A stretch of DNA of 64,000 bases from Bifidobacterium catenulatum DSM 16992 = JCM 1194 = LMG 11043 (GCF_001025195.1 NZ_AP012325.1:1736001-1800000), one strand, 5' to 3'; numbered from the stretch's first letter, positions 36,122 to 48,695 are shown. Program-made: numbers and translations. The notes: generated by a model not told the origin, from the sequence alone.

Positions 36122-37362
36122 TTGGCCTCCTCGTTGTCGGATTCGTCGGATTTGTCGTTGTCGGATTCGTCAGATTCATCATTTTCGGATGTTTCGTTGG
36201 ATTCGGCCGGCTCGGCCGTTACGGCCATTTCGTCGACTTCGTTGGGCACGTTGATTTCGTCGGATACCGCAAATTCCACAGATCCTGAGGACGCTGCGGC
36301 CGCACTGCTTTCCTCTTGTGCGAGACGGGCGAAATATGCGGCAAGCTCGTCTTGCGAGATCACGGAAGTCTGTTCGAAATCGTCGTTTTCACCAACGCCA
36401 TCAGTGGCAGCATTCTGCTGGTCGGCAACCAAATTTCGCGCGGAAGGATCGACAATCGTAGGTTGCGCCATCTCGTTTTGCATGTTTTCCGAACCGGTCG
36501 CACGATGGCTCGCATGGCGACGACGCTTACGATTCGTCCCACTCTTATCACTACGGGCGGCACTCGCTTCGGCGTTCTTCACCCATGCGGCAACCTCGTC
36601 ATCGTCACCCTGCGTGGAACCAATGCCGTCAACCATGGCGAACGCGCGCTTGTTACGGCGCTTATGCGGAGGCATGGCGAACACGGAAGCCGAAAGCACC
36701 GCAAGTATTGCCAGCAATCCGCCGGAAAGATAGAACGGCATGGCGAAATTCAGCATCGAACGACGGGTCCAATCAAGCGTGACCGAGCCTCCCTTGCGAT
36801 TGCCGTAATCGATAATCGCAACGGAATCCACGGCATTGTTCGTATTAGCACCCTTGATCTGCATATCAACGGAACCGGCATTGCATTTGACGGTGCGCCA
36901 CATGTCGGAATCCTGGAACGCGACCTGGCCTTCGGAATTATCAGCAGTGCCCTGAGCCGTGGCCTTCAGCGTGGACAGGGTAGACCAGTCGGACAACCCG
37001 GTGACGCGCACGTATTTGGATCCCGCGATCCATCCGGCAACATCACGGGCGGAACCGATGGCGATGCAAACGTTCGCGGATTTGTCTCGGGACTTCGCCG
37101 AAATGGTGACGCGATCGTCGACCAATTGCAGCACATTCGGATCGGTGACCACATACTGTGGTCCCGTGACCGTGGCGGACGCCGAGACCTGTGTCGAGGG
37201 CTTCCAGATCGTCGCATTCAAGACGCCAAGCACGATGCAAGTAATGGCAAGCAAACCGAAAATAGGCGTGACAATACCGCGCATGATCTTGGCGTGTCGC
37301 GTGGGACCCACCTTGGACTGCGGCTTTTCCTGTTCTTCCTGCAATAAAGTCATAGCATTCAC
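36118..37362 (-). CDS. membrane protein with acidic Ser-Asp tail
   Basis: This protein of about 411-414 residues has one membrane helix near residues 29-50, an extracellular domain of about 150 residues, a second helix near 207-230 and a long cytoplasmic tail. The tail is basic at first (HKRRNKR, RKRRRH) and then acidic, ending in SDESDNDKSDESDNEE-type repeats. I do not recognise the family. The frame begins with GTG at 37362; the ATG at 37353 is an equally possible start. It is translationally coupled to the downstream lipoprotein gene and read divergently from the FKBP lipoprotein gene. Confidence 0.7.
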   Translation of the reverse strand: MNAMTLLQEEQEKPQSKVGPTRHAKIMRGIVTPIFGLLAITCIVLGVLNATIWKPSTQVSASATVTGPQYVVTDPNVLQLVDDRVTISAKSRDKSANVCIAIGSARDVAGWIAGSKYVRVTGLSDWSTLSTLKATAQGTADNSEGQVAFQDSDMWRTVKCNAGSVDMQIKGANTNNAVDSVAIIDYGNRKGGSVTLDWTRRSMLNFAMPFYLSGGLLAILAVLSASVFAMPPHKRRNKRAFAMVDGIGSTQGDDDEVAAWVKNAEASAARSDKSGTNRKRRRHASHRATGSENMQNEMAQPTIVDPSARNLVADQQNAATDGVGENDDFEQTSVISQDELAAYFARLAQEESSAAAASSGSVEFAVSDEINVPNEVDEMAVTAEPAESNETSENDESDESDNDKSDESDNEEAK

Positions 37363-37434
37363 TATTCTACATTGCCCCTCTGCAAAAGCCTGAAAAAACT
37401 ATGAAAATCAATGATTGCCACTAAGGTGGAACCT

Positions 37435-38391
37435 ATGCGCAAATCTACTCTTTTCAAAGCCGTCGCAGCCGCTTGCACAACGATCATGTGCCTGGGATTC
37501 GCGGCATGCGGAAGTTCCAACGCGAAGTCAGATTCATCTTCCGATTCGTCATCGTCTTCCTCCAACTCCTCGTCGAAGATGAACCAGATTGCCGGCGTGA
37601 CCGCCACGGGCGAGCCTGGCAAAAAGCCGACCGTCTCCTTCAAAACCCCTATGACGGTGGAAGACAACAGCTACGTCGTACTGCAGAAAGGCAACGGCGA
37701 CCAAATCGAAGACGGCGACCGCATATGCACGCAGGGCATCGCCATCAATGTCAAGGACGGTTCCGAATTGGCGAGCACATGGGAGAACAATACCCCCGAC
37801 TGCTCCACGGTGGTCACTTCCGACACCAGTCAGATGACTGAGAATTATTACAACATTTTCAAGGATCAGAAGCTTAACGCCACGATTGCGTTCGGCGTGA
37901 ACGATTCAAATTCCGCAGGCACATCATATTTGATGGTGCTCACGATCGTGTCGAAGTCGAAGGATCTGACGAAGGCAACGGGCACGAAGGTGCATAATGT
38001 GCCTACCGATCTACCGAAGGTCACGCTTGCAAAGGATGGCAAGCCGTCGATCGACATGAACGGTTACAAGGGTTCCGACACGTTGGTTTCGCAGGATTTG
38101 ATCAAGGGCGAAGGTGCCGAGGTCAAGGATACGCAGACCGTAGTGGCGCATTACACCGGCTGGCTGCTGGACGGCACGCAATTCGATTCCTCGTGGGATC
38201 GTGGCAAATCCTCCACGTTCTCGCTTGACGGCGTGATCAAGGGATGGAAGCAGGGTCTGGCCGGCCACACCGTCGGTTCCCAGGTGCTGCTGGTGGTGCC
38301 ACCGAGCCTCGGCTACGGCAGCGAGGCGAAGGATAAGATTCCGGCGAACTCCACGCTGGTCTTCGTCGTCGACATCCTCGCCGCCTACTGA
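37435..38391 (+). CDS. FKBP-type peptidyl-prolyl isomerase lipoprotein
   Basis: The 318-residue protein has a lipoprotein signal peptide with the lipobox LGFAAC, a Ser/Asp-rich linker, a middle domain and a C-terminal FKBP domain. The FKBP domain shows VVAHYTGWLLDGTQFDSSWD, IKGWKQGLAGHTVGSQVLL, IPPSLGYG-like VVPPSLGYG and IPANSTLVFVVDIL. It should assist folding of secreted proteins by proline isomerisation at the membrane surface. AAGGTGG precedes the ATG at 37435; an in-frame ATG 24 bases up has none. A strong terminator follows. Confidence 0.92.
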   Translation: MRKSTLFKAVAAACTTIMCLGFAACGSSNAKSDSSSDSSSSSSNSSSKMNQIAGVTATGEPGKKPTVSFKTPMTVEDNSYVVLQKGNGDQIEDGDRICTQGIAINVKDGSELASTWENNTPDCSTVVTSDTSQMTENYYNIFKDQKLNATIAFGVNDSNSAGTSYLMVLTIVSKSKDLTKATGTKVHNVPTDLPKVTLAKDGKPSIDMNGYKGSDTLVSQDLIKGEGAEVKDTQTVVAHYTGWLLDGTQFDSSWDRGKSSTFSLDGVIKGWKQGLAGHTVGSQVLLVVPPSLGYGSEAKDKIPANSTLVFVVDILAAY

Positions 38392-38412
38392 TCTACATCA
38401 CGATTCGTGCAT

Positions 38413-38446
38413 AAAAAACTCCCTGCATAACAACAGGGAGTTTTTT
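38413..38446. terminator. bidirectional terminator between FKBP gene and nucS
   Basis: AAAAAACTCCCTG and CAGGGAGTTTTTT form a perfect 13-bp stem with an 8-base loop. It has T runs on both strands and serves two convergent genes. Confidence 0.95.
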
Positions 38447-38451
38447 ATAAG

Positions 38452-39156
38452 CTAGAAGAGTCGTAAGGAGTCGTCTTCGGTGCCCTTCATCTCGTCATAG
38501 TCGAGGATCAGGCAGTCGAAGCCGCGGTCTTGGGCAAGCACGCGGGCCTGCGGAGTGATGGTCTGCGCGGCGAAAATACCACGTACGGGAGCCAGCAGAG
38601 GATCGCGATTGAGTAGTTCGCAGTAGCGAGTGAGCTGCTCGACGCCGTCGATACCACCGTTTCTCTTGATTTCGATGGCAACATGCTTGCCGCTGGCGTC
38701 GATGGCCATGATGTCGACCGGTCCAATGGCAGTCGGGTATTCGCGGCGCACGAGCGTCGCTCCCTCGCCGATGCGTTCGATCTGTTCAGCCAAGTATTTT
38801 TGCAGATGGTCTTCGACGCCATCTTTGATCAGTCCCGGATCTTCGCCCAAATCGTACGTTTCATCGGAATAAATATGCTGCAAGGTTACTTCGAGCACGT
38901 CATTGGATTTATCTGCCGAAGCGCGGATGACTTTCTGTGGAACTTCCGTTTCGACATCGTCGTCGGCATGGTCCGGAGTGATGTCTTTGATGGTGCAAGG
39001 CGCTGCCATCCAATTAAGCGGCTTGTATGATCCAAGTTCGGAGAAAATCAGCAGACTGTTGTCGGCTTTGATGAGCAACACGCGCTTGGCAAGCGGCAGG
39101 GACGCGTTCAAACGTCCGGAGTATTCGGCAGAGCAATCAGCAACAATAATTCGCAC
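38452..39156 (-). CDS. nucS: mismatch-specific endonuclease NucS
   Basis: The 234-residue protein is NucS (EndoMS), which cuts both strands at mismatches and replaces MutS/MutL repair in many actinobacteria. The C-terminal nuclease domain has D148 (GPVDIMAID) and E162/K164 (VAIEIKRNGG). The extreme C-terminus, DDSLRLF, fits a sliding-clamp-binding peptide, as known for actinobacterial NucS. The gene lies between the ATP synthase operon and the FKBP gene. In many actinobacteria nucS lies next to the atp operon, which supports the call. Confidence 0.95.
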   Translation of the reverse strand: MRIIVADCSAEYSGRLNASLPLAKRVLLIKADNSLLIFSELGSYKPLNWMAAPCTIKDITPDHADDDVETEVPQKVIRASADKSNDVLEVTLQHIYSDETYDLGEDPGLIKDGVEDHLQKYLAEQIERIGEGATLVRREYPTAIGPVDIMAIDASGKHVAIEIKRNGGIDGVEQLTRYCELLNRDPLLAPVRGIFAAQTITPQARVLAQDRGFDCLILDYDEMKGTEDDSLRLF

Positions 39157-39240
39157 GAGGCACTACCCTACCATGATTGTCGTAAGCCCCGAATCAGTGA
39201 TAAGGCAATCTTTTTTTTATTTTGATTAATACCGTTTTTT

Positions 39241-39320
39241 GAAAAGAAAAACGGCCTGTCCACTACAACTGCATCACTCGCAATCATATGCAATTGCTGC
39301 AATCGCAACAGACAGGCCGT
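39241..39320 (-). terminator. terminator of the ATP synthase operon
   Basis: ACGGCCTGTC and GACAGGCCGT form a perfect 10-bp stem around a long loop that has its own pairing (GCAATT / AATTGC type). On the minus strand TTTTTCTTTTC follows directly, 20-100 bases after atpC. Confidence 0.88.
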
Positions 39321-39340
39321 CAGAAGTATGCTACCGAGTG

Positions 39341-39618
39341 CTACTCAGTCATCTTGACGTCACGTCCACGCTCAACCGCAACGGTGAGCTTGTTCGAATC
39401 GAAGGAGATGAAACCGTCGGTCACTTCGAAGGAGCGACGGCTGCCATCTGGATCCACCACAACGATGGTTCCTTCCTTGATTACGGTCAATACAGGCTCG
39501 TGGTTGGGCAGGATGCCCATTCCGCCTTCAAAAGCCGGAATGGTGACGGACTTCGCCGTACCGTGCCACACGGGGTGGTCGGCGGCGACGATGTTCACCT
39601 GCATTGTCAATCCGGCCA

Positions 39619-39619
<1 letters not shown>
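39341..39619 (-). CDS. atpC: ATP synthase epsilon subunit
   Basis: The 92-residue protein is the F1 epsilon subunit, part of the central rotor stalk. It shows MQVNIVAADHPVWHGTAKSVTIPAFEGGMGILPNHEPVL, the conserved N-terminal beta sandwich, but little beyond it, so the C-terminal helical regulatory domain is very short or missing. The start at 39619 overlaps the atpD stop (TGATG); the ATG at 39604 is the alternative. It is the last gene of the operon. Confidence 0.93.
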
Positions 39620-42029
<2,410 letters not shown>

Positions 42030-42032
42030 GGA

Positions 42033-43661
42033 TCACTTCTCTCCTGCGACGATCTTTTCCTGCTCGACCGGAGTAGCGTTTTTGATGTCAGACTTCTTCT
42101 CGACCAGCGGCTTGCCCGCGCTGGTTACGAAGGTCTCACGGAACGCTTCCACAGCCTTGTCGAGGGCAGCCTCGGTGTCGGCGGTGAAGTCTTCGGTCTC
42201 GCGGATGGTCTTGAGAATATCGGTGTTGTGGTCCAAGTAGTCCAGCATGGCCTTCTCGAACGGCAGCACGTCGTTCAGCGGCAGGTCATCCATCTTGCCA
42301 TGGGTGCCGGCCCACACGGAGACGACTTCCTGTTCCATGGAATACGGGGAGAACTGCGGCTGCTTGAGCAGCTCGGTCAGGTGGGAGCCGCGGTTCAGCT
42401 GGGCCTTCGAAGCCGCATCCAAGTCGGATGCGAACATGGCGAAGGATTCCAGGGAACGGTACTGGGCCAAGGAGATCTTCAGCGTACCGGAGACCTTCTT
42501 CAACGCCTTGGTCTGTGCCGCGCCACCGACTCGGGACACGGAGATACCGACGTCGACAGCCGGACGCTGGTTCGCGTTGAACAGGTCGGACTGCAGGAAG
42601 ATCTGACCGTCGGTGATGGAAATCACGTTGGTCGGAATGTAAGCGGACACGTCGTTTGCCTTGGTTTCGACGATCGGCAGGCCGGTCATCGAACCGCCGC
42701 CGAGGTCATCGGAAACCTTGGCGCAACGTTCGAGCAGACGGGAGTGCAGGTAGAACACATCGCCCGGGTATGCCTCACGTCCCGGCGGGCGGCGCAGCAG
42801 CAGGGAAATCGAACGGTAAGCCTCAGCCTGCTTCGACAGATCGTCGAAGACGATGAGCACGTGCTTGCCGTTGTACATCCAGTGCTGTCCGATGGCGGAA
42901 CCGGTGTACGGTGCGATGTACTTGAAGCCTGCGGAATCGGAAGCCGGTGAGGCCACAATGGTGGTGTACTCCATGGCACCGGATTCTTCGAGGGACTGCT
43001 TCACCGATGCGATGGTGGAGCCCTTCTGACCGATGGCCACGTAGATGCAACGCACCTGCTTCTTCGGGTCGCCGGATTCCCAGTTACGCTTCTGGTTGAT
43101 GATCGTATCGATTGCGATAGCGGTCTTACCGGTCTGGCGGTCGCCAATGATAAGCTGGCGCTGGCCACGGCCGATAGGCGTCATTGCGTCGATGGCCTTC
43201 AGACCGGTGGACATTGGCTCGTCAACTGGATGACGATGCATAACGTCAGGTGCCTGGGCCTCGAGAATACGACGGCCTTCGGTCTTGATCTCGCCAAGAC
43301 CATCAATCGGGTTGCCTAGCGGGTCCACGACGCGGCCAAGGTAGCCGTCGCCGACGGGCACGGAGAGCACTTCGCCGGTACGACGCACTTCCTGGCCTTC
43401 TTCGATACCTGCGAAGTCGCCGAGGATAACCACACCGATCTCGCGGGCGTCAAGGTTGAACGCCAGGCCAAGCGTGCCGTCTTCGAAGGTCAGCAGCTCA
43501 TTGGCCATGCAACCAGGCAGTCCCGTCACGTGCGCAATGCCGTCGCCAGCAGTCGCGACATAACCGACCTCCTGGGTCGGGGTGTCCGACGGCTTGTACG
43601 ACTCGACGAACTCATCGAGCGCCTTGCGTATCGTGGTGGGATCAATGGTAAGTTCTGCCAT
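42033..43661 (-). CDS. atpA: ATP synthase alpha subunit
   Basis: The 542-residue non-catalytic nucleotide-binding subunit has the Walker A motif [15 protein letters not shown], the signature [17 protein letters not shown] and a normal C-terminal helical domain. AAGGAG lies 5 bases before the ATG at 43661; the GTG-type start two codons earlier is less likely. It is followed 3 bases later by atpG. Confidence 0.98.
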   Translation of the reverse strand: MAELTIDPTTIRKALDEFVESYKPSDTPTQEVGYVATAGDGIAHVTGLPGCMANELLTFEDGTLGLAFNLDAREIGVVILGDFAGIEEGQEVRRTGEVLSVPVGDGYLGRVVDPLGNPIDGLGEIKTEGRRILEAQAPDVMHRHPVDEPMSTGLKAIDAMTPIGRGQRQLIIGDRQTGKTAIAIDTIINQKRNWESGDPKKQVRCIYVAIGQKGSTIASVKQSLEESGAMEYTTIVASPASDSAGFKYIAPYTGSAIGQHWMYNGKHVLIVFDDLSKQAEAYRSISLLLRRPPGREAYPGDVFYLHSRLLERCAKVSDDLGGGSMTGLPIVETKANDVSAYIPTNVISITDGQIFLQSDLFNANQRPAVDVGISVSRVGGAAQTKALKKVSGTLKISLAQYRSLESFAMFASDLDAASKAQLNRGSHLTELLKQPQFSPYSMEQEVVSVWAGTHGKMDDLPLNDVLPFEKAMLDYLDHNTDILKTIRETEDFTADTEAALDKAVEAFRETFVTSAGKPLVEKKSDIKNATPVEQEKIVAGEK

Positions 43662-43732
43662 GATCACTCCTTATTGTTGTTTATAAATTCAGTCAAGTCT
43701 TGTTTCAGGCTTGTTCACCGTGCGGCGAACCG

Positions 43733-44560
43733 TCAGGCGGTTGCCTTCACCGTGCGCTGAAGATGCTGCAGCTGTGCGACCACCGTGTTGTCAGTGACCT
43801 CGTCGCCCACCTGGATGCGCATGCCACCCATGACGGTCGGATCGACCACAGAGTTGATGTGCACCGGATGGTCGGTCTTCGCCGTATAGATGGCGATGAG
43901 CTTTTCCACCTGCTCCTTGCTCAACGGCGTTGCCGTGGTAACAGTGACCATCGATTCGCCCATATGTCGGGAGAACTTGTTGATCAGCCACTGAATGGTC
44001 TGCAGGTAGCGACGATTGCGCAGATTGCAGGTCGCGTGCTCAGCCAGACGCTTGGTCACCTTGGTGAAATCCGCGTCACCAATCAAGCTGTACAGCAGCT
44101 TGATACGGGCTTCGCTGGAAACGGTTGCGTCATACAGCTTGGTGCGCACGACCGGAAGGTTGAGCAGTGCGGAATGCAACTCGGCAAGCTCGACGGAGAC
44201 CTGCAAAGTCGTATTGGTGTAGTCCGCGTAGTACATCATGCCGTCAACGCCGAAATCCTCAACGGCATTGGCGATATCAGACACGCGGCTCCAACGACGG
44301 GACACCAGATCGGACATGATCTCCATCACCAGTGGATGGGCTTGACTCCCGATCAGGGTCTTGACTACCGCAACCTTGTCTTCGACTGGGCGCGACGGGT
44401 CGGTGAGGGCACGTTCAAGCTGGATGTTGTGGTCAAGCGCGCTGGTAATCGTGAACAGCTCGTTCCCGATACGCCATGCGTCCTCACCGCTGTTACACAG
44501 CTTGGGGGCCAGCGAGTCACGCGAAACGCGATCTGCGATACGCGATGCTTCTCCTCGCAT
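43733..44560 (-). CDS. atpH: ATP synthase delta subunit
   Basis: The 275-residue protein is the F1 delta (OSCP) subunit that ties F1 to the b-subunit stalk. It is longer than the usual 180, as in other actinobacteria that carry an extra N-terminal region. The C-terminal VVDPTVMGGMRIQVGDEVTDNTV is the family signature. GGGAGG lies 8 bases before the ATG. It sits between atpF and atpA. Confidence 0.94.
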   Translation of the reverse strand: MRGEASRIADRVSRDSLAPKLCNSGEDAWRIGNELFTITSALDHNIQLERALTDPSRPVEDKVAVVKTLIGSQAHPLVMEIMSDLVSRRWSRVSDIANAVEDFGVDGMMYYADYTNTTLQVSVELAELHSALLNLPVVRTKLYDATVSSEARIKLLYSLIGDADFTKVTKRLAEHATCNLRNRRYLQTIQWLINKFSRHMGESMVTVTTATPLSKEQVEKLIAIYTAKTDHPVHINSVVDPTVMGGMRIQVGDEVTDNTVVAQLQHLQRTVKATA

Positions 44561-44589
44561 TGGTCACCTCCCTTTCTTGAAGGTTTCGA

Positions 44590-45111
44590 TCACTTCTTGT
44601 CGCTGTCCATGTCGGCGATCATCTGGTCGATCATCGACGACTGCACATCGTCATTCTCGAGCTTGCTACCCAGGATCTTGCCGGCCAATGCCGTTGCCAG
44701 CACGCCGACTTCACCTTTGAGGCTCACCAGAGCCTGCTGCTGCTGCGATTCGATGGAACGCTGGGCAGTAGCGGTGATCTGCGCCGCATCGCTTTCGGCA
44801 CGGGTACGTGCGTCCGCGATGATGTGCGATGCCTCCGTACGTGCGTCGTCACGGATCTTGGATGCATCGACGCGCGCCTTGCTCAGCTGAGCCTCATACT
44901 TCGCTTTGGCTTCATCGGCATCTTTCTGGGCCTGTTCGGCCTTGGCGATGCCACCTTCGATCTTGGCAGCGCGCTCATCGAACACGGCCTGGAACTTCGG
45001 CAGGAAGAACTTGTAGAAGAACACGGCGACGATGATCAGAATGACCAACGACCAGAAAATGTCGTAGCTTTTCGGAAGGAACAATTCCATTTCGCTAGCT
45101 GCGGTCACCAT
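44590..45111 (-). CDS. atpF: ATP synthase b subunit
   Basis: The 173-residue protein has one N-terminal membrane helix (about residues 15-35) and a long charged helix rich in Ala, Glu, Lys and Arg that forms the peripheral stalk. AAAGGAGG lies before the ATG. It follows atpE by 56 bases. Confidence 0.95.
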   Translation of the reverse strand: MVTAASEMELFLPKSYDIFWSLVILIIVAVFFYKFFLPKFQAVFDERAAKIEGGIAKAEQAQKDADEAKAKYEAQLSKARVDASKIRDDARTEASHIIADARTRAESDAAQITATAQRSIESQQQQALVSLKGEVGVLATALAGKILGSKLENDDVQSSMIDQMIADMDSDKK

Positions 45112-45167
45112 AGTGTCTTCCTCCTTTCATGTTCGTTTGCGTCTTCGGTGTTACCTTGAATCAAGTC

Positions 45168-46261
<1,094 letters not shown>

Positions 46262-46758
46262 TCACGCCTCCTGCTCTTGTGTCAGCTGTTAGTTTAACCC
46301 AACAACCGAGTCGAATGTGACGTTCTGGTTACTTAACCAAAGCGTACTTCGAAGTGTGCATCGACGCGACCGGAGTCCCGTGCGACGCATTCGACTCCGA
46401 ATGGCTGGATAGGATTATTAGCCCGTGTCTAGACAACGTCCACACACCTAGGGTTTTCCTTACTGTCATTTGGTTTTTCCGGCGTTTCGCTTCAAGCTGG
46501 ATTAACTAGGCACGGCTTTGTGATTCGTCGGATAGCCGACGTTATCCAGCATACCGCATGTTGTCAGTAAAACGTTTCACCATATCTATCGAGTGTCAGA
46601 AATTTTTGAGCTGATTCAGCTCAACACCGATAAATCGCAGACGAATACGACTGACGCAAACAAAAAGATGCACACAATCATGCGATTCGCATCACGCGAA
46701 TTATCTGCATATTCAACGCATCGATGGCTTCCGCAATGTTACGGAAGGGACGTTGGAT
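46262..46758. other. gene-free region holding the atp operon promoter
   Basis: These 497 bases separate the metA stop from the atpB start, both on the minus strand. They should contain the atp promoter and a long leader. A short hairpin CGTCGG-ATAG-CCGACG lies at about 46528-46543. I see no credible small gene or RNA gene. Confidence 0.5.
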
Positions 46759-47793
46759 TCAGCTATGGATCACACCGTAGCCGTCGCGCACGAACGGCGC
46801 GAACGCATCGACACGCGGCAAACCCGGCTGATGGCGAATCGAACGATCCGTGCCAAGACGCTTCTGCGCACGAAGCTGCGGAACCTCGCTCAAATCGTAT
46901 GGCGTGGTCTGATACACCCAATTCAGCCAATTACGCCATAACAGATTCGCGTGGGCACGCCACGCGAACACCGGCTCAAGATGCGAATCGTCATGCGGGA
47001 AGTAGTTTTCTGGGAACGGCACGTTCGTCATCCCCTTCTTCATATCGCGCTCATACTCCTCGGCCAAGGTGTACTTGCCGTACTCCCAATGGCCAAGCGC
47101 GAACACCTCCGAAAAATCGCGGGTGGCGATCAGACCAGGACCGGATTTTGGACCCCACGTAAGCACCTGCAATTCGGGATTGCGGGCGACATCACCTTCG
47201 TTTACCCCCGCAAGGCGAGAATGCGGCTGCAGGCAGATCTCGTCGAAACCGTTCGTCAGGAAGCAGTATTCATCCTGCAAATACTGTGGGAACACACCGA
47301 AAATCTTCTCCGGAAGATCCTCTTTACGCACGTTATAGCGGTAATTGAGCGCACCCATCGCACCCCAGCACAAATACATGGTGGAGAACACATGCGTGGA
47401 AGCCCAGTCGAGAATCTCCTTGAACTCATCCCAATAATCGACCTGCTCGAAATCAAGATGCTCGACGGGAGCACCCGTCACCACGAAGCCGTCGTAATAA
47501 TTGTCTTGGAACGCGTCGAGGTTTTCATAAAACTTTACTAAATGGTCGGCGCTCACATGCGTACCCTCATGCGTGGAGGTCTTCATGAAATCGATCTCCA
47601 CCTGCAGAGGACTCTTCGAAATCAGGCGGAGCAGCTGTGTTTCCGTTTCAACCTTCTTCGGCATGAGATTCAGGATCACCAGCTTGAGCGGGCGCACACG
47701 CTGACGCTCCGCTTCGGGCTTTTCTAGCGCGAAAATGCGCTCGGAGTCGAGAATGTCTCTGGCCGGAAGGCCGCTGGGAATCTTGATAGGCAT
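46759..47793 (-). CDS. metA: homoserine O-acyltransferase, probably acetyl-CoA specific
   Basis: The 344-residue protein belongs to the MetA family that acylates homoserine for methionine synthesis. The nucleophile is C142 (YLCWGAMG), with the His and Glu of the triad in LGHWEYGKYTL. Residue 111 is Glu (TGAPVEHLDF); in studied MetA proteins Glu at 111 goes with acetyl-CoA and Gly with succinyl-CoA, so acetyl transfer is predicted. No ribosome site precedes the ATG, but CATAAT lies 6 bases before it, so the mRNA may be leaderless. It stands alone between the atp operon and the tRNA gene used by the prophage. Confidence 0.94.
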   Translation of the reverse strand: MPIKIPSGLPARDILDSERIFALEKPEAERQRVRPLKLVILNLMPKKVETETQLLRLISKSPLQVEIDFMKTSTHEGTHVSADHLVKFYENLDAFQDNYYDGFVVTGAPVEHLDFEQVDYWDEFKEILDWASTHVFSTMYLCWGAMGALNYRYNVRKEDLPEKIFGVFPQYLQDEYCFLTNGFDEICLQPHSRLAGVNEGDVARNPELQVLTWGPKSGPGLIATRDFSEVFALGHWEYGKYTLAEEYERDMKKGMTNVPFPENYFPHDDSHLEPVFAWRAHANLLWRNWLNWVYQTTPYDLSEVPQLRAQKRLGTDRSIRHQPGLPRVDAFAPFVRDGYGVIHS

Positions 47794-47928
47794 ACTTCTA
47801 TTATGGTGCGGAGTCGGATATGGCGCACTCCCCTGCGCCGGCGATCGGTCGAAACGGGTATAGGAAAAATGGATAACGCGCTATTTGTGACGCTATTTCA
47901 CACGGTCGAACGAGTACGACACGCCGAT

Positions 47929-47956
47929 TTGACATATTTGAAAGTAATCGTAAAGT
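47929..47956 (+). promoter_or_regulatory. promoter of the initiator tRNA gene
   Basis: TTGACA at 47929-47934 and TAAAGT at 47951-47956 are 16 bp apart and lie 28 bases before the tRNA 5' end. Confidence 0.7.
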
Positions 47957-47984
47957 TAATAGAGCTGTCTTGAAGACAAGCCGA

Positions 47985-48061
47985 CGCGGGGTGGAGCAGC
48001 TCGGTAGCTCGCTGGGCTCATAACCCAGAGGTCCATGGTTCAAATCCATGCCCCGCTACCA
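47985..48061 (+). tRNA. initiator tRNA-Met (anticodon CAT)
   Basis: The sequence closely follows the bacterial initiator tRNA: an unpaired first base (CGCGGGG against CCCCGCT), GGG/CCC pairs at the base of the anticodon stem (TGGGCTCATAACCCA), GGTTCAAATCC in the T-arm and an encoded ACCA. It is intact. The phage-like genes begin directly after it, so its 3' part is the probable attachment core. Confidence 0.96.
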
Positions 48062-48371
48062 ATTGACCGTCGTTCCCATTATCGGAACGGCGGTTTTTTA
48101 ATATCTGTTCGGCCTTCATCGGCGTTAAATCGGTTCTTAGCAGCGTCTCAAGACCGACTCCGAAGAAATCGGCGGCGTTGCACATATCCTCAAAGAACCA
48201 TGTTTGCTTGTTTTGAAGCATCTTTGAGAGAGCCTGAGGTACTTTATCCATGCACTCGGCCAGATCCTTCTTCTTCTTGCGAGATACCGCTAAGAGCAAA
48301 TTAATGTTAGCGACAGCGATTTTTTGCCGCTCTAATCCAGTACTTGTTTTTCTAAGCATTGTGTTAACCAT
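48018..48371 (-). CDS. phage HTH regulator, 3' end inside the tRNA gene
   Basis: The 117-residue protein has an XRE-like helix-turn-helix (KKKDLAECMDKVPQALSKML) followed by an FEDMCNAADFFGVGLETLL segment typical of small phage and mobile-element repressors. The ATG at 48371 is chosen because a perfect TATAAT (48383-48378) lies 6 bases before it, so the mRNA is probably leaderless. The last residues, GHGFEPWTSGL, are encoded by the antisense strand of the initiator tRNA, so the end of the protein is set by the attachment site. It is divergent from the second HTH gene, forming a probable lysogeny switch. Confidence 0.7.
   Translation of the reverse strand: MVNTMLRKTSTGLERQKIAVANINLLLAVSRKKKKDLAECMDKVPQALSKMLQNKQTWFFEDMCNAADFFGVGLETLLRTDLTPMKAEQILKNRRSDNGNDGQLVAGHGFEPWTSGL
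48030..48061 (+). other. probable left attachment site of the prophage (tRNA 3' part)
   Basis: Host genes lie to the left and phage genes to the right of the tRNA 3' end, the classical place for tyrosine-recombinase integration, and bifidobacterial prophages in tRNA-Met are known. The exact core cannot be set because the right copy lies beyond the window. Confidence 0.55.
48066..48099 (+). terminator. terminator after the initiator tRNA
   Basis: ACCGTCGTTCC pairs with GGAACGGCGGT (one G-T) around CATTATC and ends in TTTTTT. It also lies within the coding part of the HTH gene on the other strand. Confidence 0.85.
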
Positions 48372-48377
48372 ACCTTC

Positions 48378-48396
48378 ATTATAAACCATAGGTTTA
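48378..48396 (-). promoter_or_regulatory. promoter and operator of the minus-strand HTH gene
   Basis: TATAAT (minus strand, 48383-48378) overlaps a perfect inverted repeat TAAACC-ATA-GGTTTA at 48382-48396. Repressor binding there would block the -10 region. Confidence 0.6.
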
Positions 48397-48418
48397 GTTG
48401 TGGCGACACACAGCATAT

Positions 48419-48471
48419 TTGAACTGTCTAAGCATCCGTGCTTTACTGATTAACTGTGAGTTTAGTAATCA
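48419..48471 (+). promoter_or_regulatory. promoter and operator of the plus-strand HTH gene
   Basis: TTGAAC (48419-48424) and TTTACT (48442-48447) are 17 bp apart, which puts the transcript start at about the GTG codon at 48456. TGATTA at 48447-48452 and TAATCA at 48466-48471 form an inverted repeat across the start. Confidence 0.55.
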
Positions 48472-48695
48472 ATGAACAACAAACTATCGCCAAGCTGGTT
48501 CGACGAGAGTTGCGCGCGAAGCATATGACGCAGCGCGAACTTGCGGACGAAGCCGGGTTAAGCGAACAAGCACTTTCAAACAAACTTCGCGGCCTGAAGA
48601 ACTTCACCTTGCGCGATGTGTCGCGCATGGCCGACTGTTTGGAAGTTTCGGTAGACGAACTTCTAGGCCATAAGACGCTGGAGGTGGTGAGATGA
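48456..48695 (+). CDS. phage XRE-family repressor-like protein
   Basis: The 79-residue protein is almost entirely an XRE helix-turn-helix (MTQRELADEAGLSEQALSNK, then LRDVSRMADCLEVSVDELLG). It starts with GTG and has no ribosome site; the promoter geometry suggests a leaderless mRNA. It is divergent from the other HTH gene, so the pair is probably the cI/cro-like switch. The next gene overlaps its stop (ATGA). Confidence 0.8.
   Translation: MSLVINEQQTIAKLVRRELRAKHMTQRELADEAGLSEQALSNKLRGLKNFTLRDVSRMADCLEVSVDELLGHKTLEVVR

Noticed and set aside
36127..36190. A tandem repeat in DNA at the end of the membrane protein gene.
   Set aside because: It is imperfect and simply encodes the acidic Ser-Asp tail; included in the gene entry rather than as a repeat.
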